This document shows positions 7,137-13,555 of a stretch of DNA of 13,555 bases, in pieces. Each line of letters opens with the position of its first letter. Positions within the stretch are counted from its first letter, which is position 1. The notes beneath the pieces are model-generated. The model saw only the letters and a program-made list of their open reading frames with translations, did not search any database and was not told the DNA's origin. The stretch is from Chlamydiota bacterium (GTDB taxonomy: Bacteria; Chlamydiota; Chlamydiia; Chlamydiales; Rhabdochlamydiaceae). Made by a program: the position numbers and the translations under genes. The stretch is from positions 1-13,555 of the forward strand of contig JAAKFC010000023.1 in assembly GCA_011065225.1 (NCBI GenBank), written 5' to 3'.

Positions 7137-8761
7137 ACCAGGGAACTCTCAATGAAGCATGGGGAAAAACCCTCATCGCCCAGCTCATCGAGCAAGGGGT
7201 CGATTATTTTTGCCATGCCCCTGGATTTCGCTCTACTTCTCTAGCTCTTGCCATTGCTGAAAACCCCAAAGCAAAAACCTTTGTCCATTTCGATGAACGA
7301 GGAACTGCTTTTCATGCCCTCGGCTATGCCAAAGCAGCCAAAAAGCCTGCTGCTGTCATCGTCACTTCGGGAACTGCTGTAGGCAATCTCATGCCTGCTG
7401 TGATGGAAGCTTGGGCTGCTCAAATTCCCTTAATTCTACTCACATGCGACCGCCCTGCAGAACTTCGTGATACGATGGCAAACCAAACGGGAGATCAAGT
7501 CAAAATCTTTGGCGATCTCGTCCGCTATTTTTTCGATCTTCCTACCCCACATCCCGATCTTCCTAAAAACTTTCTTGCAACCACAATTGCACAGGCCACT
7601 GCGCGATCCCTCTTTCCCATTCCAGGCCCTGTGCAACTCAATTGCCCTTTTTCAGAACCTTTTTTTTCTGATGAAAAATCTGCTTCTCTCCCCTACGTTC
7701 CCACAAACTACTTCTTTCCAAAACAAACCCTAGAAAATCCCGAAAAATGGGCAGAAGAACTCGAAAAAATTGAGAAAGGAGTCATAGTCCTAGGTGCTGA
7801 TGCCAATGCACCAGAAGCAAAAGCACTTTCAGAAAAATTAGGGTGGCCCATATTCCCCGATATCATTTCCTCTTACCGAGAACTGAGTGATGATAGAACC
7901 ATTTCTCATTACCATCACATTCTCAAATCCCTTGAACTCAAAACAGATGTCGTCTTGCACCTCGGAGGTCCAATCGTCTCCAAAATTCTCTTGCAGTGGA
8001 TGATCAAAGCCTCCCGCCTCATCCATGTTGCCGAGCACCCCAAAAGATGCGATCCCCATCACTCTGTCACAGATCGAATCATCTGCGCTCCAAATACATT
8101 TTGCCAGCAGCTCGCAGGACTCATTCCACAAAAAGAAAAAAGCTGGTTTGCCATGTGGAAGGATCTCTCAACTAGAGCAAAAGAACAATGCGCCTTTTCA
8201 CCCCTCAGCGAACCAGGTGTGATTCAATGGGCACAAAAAATGGCAACGCCTGGCACTGCCCTATTTTTTGGCAATAGCATGCCCATTCGAGATGCCGATA
8301 TGTTTTTCTTTCCCACAAGCCCCTGTGGACCCATTTTTGCAAACCGAGGCCTTTCTGGGATAGACGGCAACATTGCAACAGTTGCTGGAATTGCGCATCA
8401 TATGCCCGTGATTGCAATCATGGGCGATCAAACCGCACTTCACGATTTGAATTCCCTCGCACAGCTGAAAAAAACGAATTATCCTGTCAAACTCATCATC
8501 ATCAACAATGGTGGTGGTGGCATTTTCTCCTTTGTTGCAATTGGCAAGAGAAAAGATGTCCTCGATCCCTATTTTGCTGCAGCCCATGACCGAACCTTTG
8601 CCCATGCAGCCCGCATGTTTGATCTCTCTTATTCCACAGAGCTTGAGCAGGACGCAGACGTGATTGAAGTTTTTACAAATCGAGAAGAAAATCTTATACT
8701 CCATCAAAAATTTGATGAAACAATGAAAGCAAGTTTACAAGATGTTTTTGTAAAAATATGA
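7133..8761 (+). CDS. menD: SEPHCHC synthase MenD
   Basis: A thiamine-diphosphate enzyme that condenses 2-oxoglutarate with isochorismate, releasing CO2 and giving SEPHCHC. I chose ATG 7133 because it overlaps the menF stop as ATGA and gives a normal N-terminus and 542 residues; the frame is open further up to 7091. Motifs: APGFRST (29-35; SPGSRS in most homologues), FDERGTAFHALGYAKA (53-68, with the catalytic Glu 55 in the same number as E. coli), NSMPIRDADMF (381-391), NRGLSGIDGN (404-413), GDQTALHDLN (431-440) and the Mg-ThDP loop NNGGGGIFSF (458-467). All three domains of a ThDP decarboxylase are present. The next gene, an unrelated AT-rich frame, begins 23 bases later. Confidence 0.95.
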   Translation: MNQGTLNEAWGKTLIAQLIEQGVDYFCHAPGFRSTSLALAIAENPKAKTFVHFDERGTAFHALGYAKAAKKPAAVIVTSGTAVGNLMPAVMEAWAAQIPLILLTCDRPAELRDTMANQTGDQVKIFGDLVRYFFDLPTPHPDLPKNFLATTIAQATARSLFPIPGPVQLNCPFSEPFFSDEKSASLPYVPTNYFFPKQTLENPEKWAEELEKIEKGVIVLGADANAPEAKALSEKLGWPIFPDIISSYRELSDDRTISHYHHILKSLELKTDVVLHLGGPIVSKILLQWMIKASRLIHVAEHPKRCDPHHSVTDRIICAPNTFCQQLAGLIPQKEKSWFAMWKDLSTRAKEQCAFSPLSEPGVIQWAQKMATPGTALFFGNSMPIRDADMFFFPTSPCGPIFANRGLSGIDGNIATVAGIAHHMPVIAIMGDQTALHDLNSLAQLKKTNYPVKLIIINNGGGGIFSFVAIGKRKDVLDPYFAAAHDRTFAHAARMFDLSYSTELEQDADVIEVFTNREENLILHQKFDETMKASLQDVFVKI

Positions 8762-8784
8762 GCGCCTAAAAAAGGAAGTAAAAA

Positions 8785-9186
8785 ATGAGCAATTCAACAA
8801 TCCAATTTAATGAGGATATTCCAAAAACTCTGACTGAAATTCAACAAACTCTAACCAACCTAGGTGATAAAGAAAAAGAATTTATTAATAGAATGCAAAG
8901 TTGTATTCAATTAATTCAGGTCGGCAACCTATATGAATCAGGACACACACTTTATGATAATAAATATAATAATTTTCTGTTAAACGAACAAAATCGGAAC
9001 ATCTTGAAGTCAATCATTCTAATATTTAATAAAAGAGCAGCTGTAGTTCTAAAAAAGGATAATGCAATTGATCTGACTAGCCTCTTCTGTCCCCCATACG
9101 ATTCGAGATGCACGATTGTTCGTTCTTTCAGCATACAGAATTTAGAAAAAATCAAATCTGAGCAAAAAATCAAATCTAAGCTTTAG
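8785..9186 (+). CDS. Orphan AT-rich hypothetical protein inside men operon
   Basis: A 133-residue soluble protein that I do not recognise, with no membrane segment or signal peptide. Residues 1-50 look helical (repeated I/L spacing around QQTLTNLGDKEKEFINRM); the centre is Asn- and Tyr-rich; a CPPYDSRC segment sits at about 102-109; and the tail is lysine-rich, with a KIKSEQ/KIKSKL duplication. It is preceded by the best Shine-Dalgarno of the window (AAGGAAG 8772-8778, 6-nt spacing). By hand count over four sequence lines, GC is about 29%, against about 47% in a sampled line of menD. It splits an operon whose other genes all overlap. This suggests an insertion or acquired gene; its role in quinone metabolism is unsupported. 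Confidence 0.75.
   Translation: MSNSTIQFNEDIPKTLTEIQQTLTNLGDKEKEFINRMQSCIQLIQVGNLYESGHTLYDNKYNNFLLNEQNRNILKSIILIFNKRAAVVLKKDNAIDLTSLFCPPYDSRCTIVRSFSIQNLEKIKSEQKIKSKL
9146..9180 (+). repeat. Short tandem repeat in the orphan gene tail
   Basis: A 17-base unit of the form A6TCAAATCTGAG (9146-9162) recurs at 9164-9180 with one change, an 18-base (6-codon) period. It encodes two copies of a KIKS-type motif at the C-terminus and lies just before the TAG. Confidence 0.6.
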
Positions 9187-9208
9187 AGAAATTTTACAAT
9201 CAGCCAAC

Positions 9209-9234
9209 TTGACGAGGTTGGAAAAAACTATAAT
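9209..9234 (+). promoter_or_regulatory. Possible internal promoter before menH
   Basis: TTGACG (9209-9214) and a consensus TATAAT (9229-9234) are separated by 14 bases. The spacing is short for a sigma-70 promoter, though a shifted AACTTG (9206-9211) would give 17. Transcription from here would start about 28 bases before the menH ATG and could supply menH-menB-menA-menC-menE independently of the orphan gene. Confidence 0.4.
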
Positions 9235-9269
9235 CAAAGGTTCCACATTTATCCTAAAAAGAAAAGTAA

Positions 9270-9950
9270 ATGATCCTATTTCTCCACGGTTTCTTAGGGC
9301 AAAAAGAAGATTGGGATCCACTTCTCTCCTATTTACCATTTCCAACAAAAGCGATTGACCTACCGGGCCATGGGAAGTCCCCCATGGCCCTTGACATTGC
9401 CCTCGCCGTGAAAGAACAAGTCCCTTCCGCCCCCTTTGTCGTCGGATACTCTGCTGGAGGGCGCATCGCCCTGGAACTAAAGATGCGTTTCCCTAAAGAT
9501 TATGGAGAGCTCATTCTTCTCTCTGCACACCCAGGTCTTACCAACAAACAGGAAAGAAAAAAACGGATGGAGCAGGATCAACAGTGGATCGAAATGCTCG
9601 CGCGCGAGCCTTTCGACCACTTTTTGGAAAAATGGTATGACCAAAAACTTTTCCAATCGTTCAAAAAAAGCGGGCAGTTTTCTGCACTTTTAAAAAGGCG
9701 CAAACAACAAAACCCTGCACATCTAGCCCAATTTCTGATGCAATATAGCATTGCCAGAAAAAAACCTTCAGAGGTACCTCCAGACGCGATTTTGATTCAT
9801 GGCGAAGAAGACTTGAAATATGAGAGGGTTTACCGTAAACTCACTCGAGTAAACAAAGTTTATCCAATCAAAAATGCAGGACACGCTGTCCATTTAGAAA
9901 ATCCCAAAGCGTGTGCAGAGGTAATTGATGAGCACTACAGAAAACGCTGA
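9270..9950 (+). CDS. menH: SHCHC synthase MenH (alpha/beta hydrolase)
   Basis: MenH eliminates pyruvate from SEPHCHC to give SHCHC. The 226-residue alpha/beta-hydrolase fold protein has the oxyanion segment FLHGFLG (4-10), DLPGHGKS (30-37), nucleophile elbow GYSAGGR (59-65, Ser 61; GYSMGGR is commoner), acid Asp 181 in HGEED and His 205 in NAGHAVHLE. A short lid domain lies at about 90-165. Many hydrolases share this fold; the assignment to MenH rests on these motifs together with the position between menD and menB. The Shine-Dalgarno is weak (A-rich leader). Its last 23 bases overlap menB. Confidence 0.9.
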   Translation: MILFLHGFLGQKEDWDPLLSYLPFPTKAIDLPGHGKSPMALDIALAVKEQVPSAPFVVGYSAGGRIALELKMRFPKDYGELILLSAHPGLTNKQERKKRMEQDQQWIEMLAREPFDHFLEKWYDQKLFQSFKKSGQFSALLKRRKQQNPAHLAQFLMQYSIARKKPSEVPPDAILIHGEEDLKYERVYRKLTRVNKVYPIKNAGHAVHLENPKACAEVIDEHYRKR

Positions 9951-10770
9951 ATCTACATTCCATTGGCATGAGATCAAAAAGTTCCAAGACATCAAATATC
10001 ATAAGATAGAAGGGATCGCAAAGATCACGATCAATCGCCCCGAGATACGCAATGCTTTTCGCCCCTTGACTGTGGATGAAATGTCTGAAGCTCTTAATGA
10101 TGCTCGCCTGGATGACAAAATCGGTGTCATTATTTTGACCGGCGAGGGAAAAGAAGCATTCTGTTCTGGCGGAGACCAAAGAATCCGCGGAGATGCTGGC
10201 TATACCGATGATCTTGGAAGGGATCGGCTCAATATTCTCGACTTTCAAAGGCAAATTCGTTCCTGCCCAAAGCCCATTATCGCCATGGTTGCCGGATATG
10301 CTATCGGAGGAGGACAGGTCCTCCATGTAATATGCGATCTGACGATTTGTGCAGACAATGCCATCTTTGGCCAAGTAGGTCCAAAAGTAGGTTCCTTTGA
10401 TGGCGGTTTTGGCGCCAGCTATCTTGCCCGTATTGTCGGACAAAAAAAAGCACGAGAAATTTGGTATATGTGTGGACAATACACGGCGGAAGAAGCACTC
10501 GAGATGGGTCTTGTCAATTGCGTTGTCCCATATGAAGAACTCGAAGAAACTACTATTGGATGGTGCACACAAATGCTCGAGCATTCCCCCATGGCTCTGC
10601 GCTGTCTAAAAGCTGCTTTCAATGCTGATTGCGATGGGCAGGTCGGCTTGCAAGAGCTCGCTGGTAATACTACCCTCTTGTATTATATGTCAGATGAAGC
10701 AAAAGAAGGGCATCGCGCATTTTTGAAAAAACAAAAACCCAATTTTTCTAAATTTCCAAAGAGGCCATGA
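9928..10770 (+). CDS. menB: 1,4-dihydroxy-2-naphthoyl-CoA synthase MenB
   Basis: A crotonase-family enzyme that cyclises o-succinylbenzoyl-CoA to DHNA-CoA. ATG 9928 is preferred over the adjacent TTG 9925 because AGAGG (9917-9921) sits 6 nt before it; this gives 280 residues. Motifs: TINRPEIRNAFRPLTVDEM (34-52), CSGGDQRIRG (79-88), VAGYAIGGGQVLH (121-133; homologues normally have GGGHVLH), FGQVGPKVGSFDGG (147-160), KKAREIWYMCGQY (173-185) and the C-terminal FPKRP. Gln 149, Gly 151 and Trp 179 occupy the positions of the bicarbonate pocket described for type I MenB, so a bicarbonate-dependent enzyme is expected. The stop overlaps the menA ATG. Confidence 0.96.
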   Translation: MSTTENAESTFHWHEIKKFQDIKYHKIEGIAKITINRPEIRNAFRPLTVDEMSEALNDARLDDKIGVIILTGEGKEAFCSGGDQRIRGDAGYTDDLGRDRLNILDFQRQIRSCPKPIIAMVAGYAIGGGQVLHVICDLTICADNAIFGQVGPKVGSFDGGFGASYLARIVGQKKAREIWYMCGQYTAEEALEMGLVNCVVPYEELEETTIGWCTQMLEHSPMALRCLKAAFNADCDGQVGLQELAGNTTLLYYMSDEAKEGHRAFLKKQKPNFSKFPKRP

Positions 10771-11627
10771 AACCATTTTTCATTGCATGTCGCCCTAAAA
10801 CTCTCATTGCCTCTATCAGTCCCATCTGTATTGGAAGTGCACTTGCAATCTCCGAAAATGCCTTCCACTTTTGGATTTTTCTTTGCACTTTATTGACAGG
10901 ACTGGGTATTCAGGTCTCGACGAATCTCGCAAATGATTTATTCGATTTCTTAAAAGGTGCTGATACTGCGGGTCGCAAAGGCCCTATTCGGGTGACAGCA
11001 AGCGGCCTCATGAGTGTGGCTCAAGTGAAAATGACTACAATCCTTGTGATGTCAGCAACAGCGATTTTTGGCTCTGCCCTTGCCTTACATGGAGGTTTTC
11101 TCATTGCCTGCCTCATTCCTTGCTCTCTTCTCTTGGCTGTGGGCTACACAGCAGGCCCTTTTCCCCTCGCCTATCTTGGAATTGCAGAATTCTTTGTGTT
11201 CCTCTTTTTTGGCCCCGTGGCAACTGGCATGACTTATTATTTGCAAACTAATGTGTTATCTGGTCCGGCTTTTGCAGCAGGGATTGCGCCAGGATTACTC
11301 TCATGCAGTATTCTCATCATCAATAACCTGCGTGATGTGAGTGAAGATAGAGAAGCAAATAAAAAGACTCTTATCGTTCGATTTGGAACCCGTTTTGGTA
11401 AGTGGGAATACTGTTTTGCAATTGTCCTTGCCTATCTCATGCCCCTCTTCACATTTGGCAGACATCCTCTTGTCTTGCTCACTATGCTTGTTTTGATTCC
11501 GGGGCTTTTTCTCATAACTGCTGTTTGCAAAAATACAGACCCACTTGCTTATAATCCCCTTTTTGGAAAGACGGGAAAACTATTAACCCTTTACACCACC
11601 CTTTATTTTTTTACTCAAATTTTATGA
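10767..11627 (+). CDS. menA: DHNA polyprenyltransferase MenA
   Basis: An integral-membrane UbiA-superfamily prenyltransferase that attaches the polyprenyl tail to 1,4-dihydroxy-2-naphthoate, giving demethylmenaquinone. The first Mg-diphosphate motif is NLANDLFDFLKGADTAGRKG (53-72, with Asn 53, Asp 57 and Asp 60); the second is NNLRDVSEDREANKKTL (186-202). About eight hydrophobic helices are spaced through 286 residues, a normal length. It begins with the typical ACRPKTLIASISP segment. ATGA overlaps join it to menB upstream and menC downstream, so supply is coupled to the soluble enzymes that make its substrate. Confidence 0.95.
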   Translation: MKPFFIACRPKTLIASISPICIGSALAISENAFHFWIFLCTLLTGLGIQVSTNLANDLFDFLKGADTAGRKGPIRVTASGLMSVAQVKMTTILVMSATAIFGSALALHGGFLIACLIPCSLLLAVGYTAGPFPLAYLGIAEFFVFLFFGPVATGMTYYLQTNVLSGPAFAAGIAPGLLSCSILIINNLRDVSEDREANKKTLIVRFGTRFGKWEYCFAIVLAYLMPLFTFGRHPLVLLTMLVLIPGLFLITAVCKNTDPLAYNPLFGKTGKLLTLYTTLYFFTQIL

Positions 11628-12526
11628 TCATTAAAGACTGTATATTTGAAACAATATTAATTGATAGCCGCTGCTTTCGCAAGGGCATCCTTCTTCATCT
11701 CACCAATCAAGAGGGAAAAAGTACTACGACAGAAATTTCTCCCCTCCCAGGGTTTAGTAAAGAAACGCTTGAAGAAGCACTGCAGCAACTCAAAAAAATC
11801 AAACAACGACTTGTTACAACTTGGTGGACAAAAAGTGCTCTGCATTACCTTTCTAATCTCGGTCTTTACCCTTCTGTTTATTTTGCTGTAGAAACAGCAC
11901 TTTTAGATCTCCTCACACCGCTGGAAACCCCAATTCCTTGCCAAAAATACGCCCTTCTATTCGGCAGTCCAAGTGAAATCTTTGAATATGCAAAGGAAAT
12001 TTCTTCAGAAGATTTTAAACATGCAAAAATCAAACTCGGCCATTTTACCCCAGAAACCGCCCATCAAATTGTAGCTAAGCTCAGTGATCAATTTCGGCTC
12101 AGGATTGATCTGAATCGGAAATGGGATTTTGAAGAAACCATGAGATTCTGCGCACACTACCCCAAAGATTTTTTCGAATATATCGAAGAACCCTCAACAA
12201 ATATTGAAGATCTCTTCCATTTTCCCTATCCTTACGCTCTTGATGAGACTTTGCGAGAAATCAAAGACCTCACTCCCTATTTGCAATCCAAAAATTTGAA
12301 GGCCTTTATTCTCAAACCCACAATGACCTATCCCATCACCCCCTATCTCAATCTTGGGCCTGAGATAGTGCTCACAAGTAGTTTTGAAAGCCCTATTGGA
12401 ATTGCACAAATTGAGCGATTGATTCAGCGCTGCGGACTTGAGGAAACAAAACATGGACTCGACACACTTCGCTATTTTGAATATGAAACTATGTCCGATT
12501 GCACATTGGAAAAAACATCGCCCTAA
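11624..12526 (+). CDS. menC: o-Succinylbenzoate synthase MenC
   Basis: An enolase-superfamily dehydratase that converts SHCHC to o-succinylbenzoate. The sequence is divergent, but the catalytic set is present: AKIKLG (134-139, Lys 135 and Lys 137), metal ligands Asp 162 in RIDLNRKW, Glu 188 in YIEEP and Asp 207 in ALDETLRE, and the second catalytic lysine Lys 231 in FILKPTM. SSFESPIG (253-260) matches the end-of-barrel motif. The capping N-domain covers about 1-100. The length of 300 residues is close to other short MenC proteins. The last 44 bases overlap menE in another frame. Confidence 0.93.
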   Translation: MIIKDCIFETILIDSRCFRKGILLHLTNQEGKSTTTEISPLPGFSKETLEEALQQLKKIKQRLVTTWWTKSALHYLSNLGLYPSVYFAVETALLDLLTPLETPIPCQKYALLFGSPSEIFEYAKEISSEDFKHAKIKLGHFTPETAHQIVAKLSDQFRLRIDLNRKWDFEETMRFCAHYPKDFFEYIEEPSTNIEDLFHFPYPYALDETLREIKDLTPYLQSKNLKAFILKPTMTYPITPYLNLGPEIVLTSSFESPIGIAQIERLIQRCGLEETKHGLDTLRYFEYETMSDCTLEKTSP

Positions 12527-13555
12527 TGCTTTAGCCTTCCCCTCTCTTACCTTTGCGGGGTTTGATGAACTGATTCAAAAAATCTGTCATTTTCTTATCA
12601 ATATTCCAGAGCCTATTCTCTCTTTTGCCCCGCAAAAAACTCCAATCGATCTCGCACTTTTCTTTGCCGCTTGGCGATCCGGAAAAGCTGTCTATCCACT
12701 CAGCCCGCGTCTTCCCCCAGATGCGATCCAAGAGCGGATTGAAAAAACGAAAAGTGTTTGGATAGAGACAGGAAAAATTCCCCTGACAAGGTCTTACGAC
12801 ATTTCAAATATCTACCCGAATTGCTTAGCCACCCTTATTGAAACTTCTTCGGCAAGTAAGATCGCTTGCCATACCCTGCAGAATCACATGATTAGCGCTA
12901 AAAATGCCTGTAAAGCCTTAGAGCTGTCTCAAGGAGATATCTATTGTCTCAACCTTCCTCTTTTTCATATATCAGGAATCGCCATCATGATCCGAACTTT
13001 TCTTTCTGGAGCACAAATCATTTTTCCTGAGAACTTGGAAATAGCTACTCACATTTCCATGGTCCCAACGCAGCTCTATCGATTTCTCAAAAACAAGTCC
13101 GCACTGCCCAATTGCAAATGCCTTCTCATGGGTGGTGCTCCGCTTGGAGAAAAACTCTACAAAGAAGCACTTGCGAAAAACCTTCCCCTCTATTCTTCCT
13201 ATGGAATGACCGAAACGGCATCCATGGCCATGCTCAAGCCGCCCAATAGCAAAACGCAAATTCTTCCCCACATTGAGCTTTCACTAAAAGAGGATGGAGA
13301 AATTCTTTTGCGTGGTCCCTCTCTTTTTTCCCATTATTGGGGCAAAAGGCCGCGAAAAATAGACTGGTTTGCAACGCGCGATATTGGAAAATTGCACCCT
13401 GATGGAGAAATTGAAATTTTGGGAAGAAAAGATAGACAGTTCATCTCAGGAGGCGAAAATATCCAGCCTGAAGAAATCGAAAAAATCCTCATGCAATTGG
13501 ACTCTATCATTGGGGCTCGTGTCGCTCCGGAGCCAGATCCAGAATTTGGGATGCG
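12483..13555 (+). CDS. menE: o-Succinylbenzoate-CoA ligase MenE (3' truncated by window)
   Basis: An acyl-adenylate-forming ligase that activates o-succinylbenzoate with ATP and CoA. The frame is open from ATG 12483 to the right edge (357 codons plus 2 bases). It starts with MKLCPIAHW, a typical MenE N-terminus. Motifs: LPLFHISG (158-165), LLMGGAPLG (214-222), YGMTETAS (240-247), TRDIG (298-302), GRKDRQFISGGENIQPEEIE (314-333). The expected ATP-binding loop of the form TSGSTG.PK is instead TSSASK (121-126), with no glycine and about three residues fewer. The N-terminal part before the loop is also short. The gene overlaps menC by 44 bases with no clear Shine-Dalgarno, so it probably relies on coupling. 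The C-terminal catalytic lysine lies outside the window. Confidence 0.93.
   Translation, partial: MKLCPIAHWKKHRPNALAFPSLTFAGFDELIQKICHFLINIPEPILSFAPQKTPIDLALFFAAWRSGKAVYPLSPRLPPDAIQERIEKTKSVWIETGKIPLTRSYDISNIYPNCLATLIETSSASKIACHTLQNHMISAKNACKALELSQGDIYCLNLPLFHISGIAIMIRTFLSGAQIIFPENLEIATHISMVPTQLYRFLKNKSALPNCKCLLMGGAPLGEKLYKEALAKNLPLYSSYGMTETASMAMLKPPNSKTQILPHIELSLKEDGEILLRGPSLFSHYWGKRPRKIDWFATRDIGKLHPDGEIEILGRKDRQFISGGENIQPEEIEKILMQLDSIIGARVAPEPDPEFGM

Noticed and set aside
9204..9221. CCAAC/GTTGG hairpin as a transcription terminator after the orphan gene
   Set aside because: The stem is only 5 bp and is followed by A residues, not T, on the plus strand.
12531..12731. Minus-strand frame after menC
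   Set aside because: The plus strand here encodes the N-terminal part of MenE starting at 12483, with recognisable motifs.
1..13555. CRISPR array, tRNA/rRNA genes, insertion-sequence transposase, phage genes
   Set aside because: No spaced direct repeats, cloverleaf or rRNA-like segments, or transposase/integrase motifs were seen on either strand.

Overview
The window reads as a compact bacterial chromosome segment of moderate GC (mid-40s % in the housekeeping genes, about 30% in one inserted gene, judged by eye). My best guess is an environmental member of the Chlamydiae (Waddlia, Simkania or Parachlamydia type). This rests on the gene styles, the tandem hydrophobic proteins next to a chlamydia-like mgtE, and gene overlap. 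It is an inference from the sequence and not a database result.

Layout: (1) 1-231 holds no convincing gene. It contains a very long hairpin (about 5-118) and looks like a dispersed intergenic repeat. (2) 232-3150, minus strand: mgtE (CBS-domain Mg2+ transporter), followed by two related small membrane proteins in the same orientation. mgtE and the first membrane gene overlap by ATGA, and the second follows 7 nt later, so this is probably one operon. (3) 3151-3298 is a divergent intergenic region flanked by a 23/24-bp inverted repeat, one copy facing mgtE and the other facing typA. (4) 3299-5116, plus strand: typA/bipA, a translational GTPase. (5) 5188-13555, plus strand: a nearly uninterrupted classical (o-succinylbenzoate) menaquinone operon in the order ubiE/menG, menF, menD, [orphan orf], menH, menB, menA, menC, menE. 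menE is cut by the right edge of the window.

The men genes encode every step from chorismate to menaquinone: MenF makes isochorismate; MenD, MenH and MenC lead to o-succinylbenzoate; MenE activates it to the CoA ester; MenB closes the naphthoate ring; MenA prenylates it; UbiE/MenG methylates it. Only the DHNA-CoA thioesterase is not seen. Most junctions are ATGA or longer overlaps, which implies translational coupling. The one break is an AT-rich 133-residue orphan gene between menD and menH. It has its own strong Shine-Dalgarno sequence, and a promoter-like sequence follows it.

The most interesting points are: the long hairpin at the left edge; the tandem membrane paralogues coupled to mgtE, with a perfect palindrome separating a Shine-Dalgarno from a start codon; the mirrored motif in the mgtE/typA divergent region; the foreign-looking gene inside the men operon; and a MenE whose normally invariant phosphate-binding loop is shortened and lacks its glycines.
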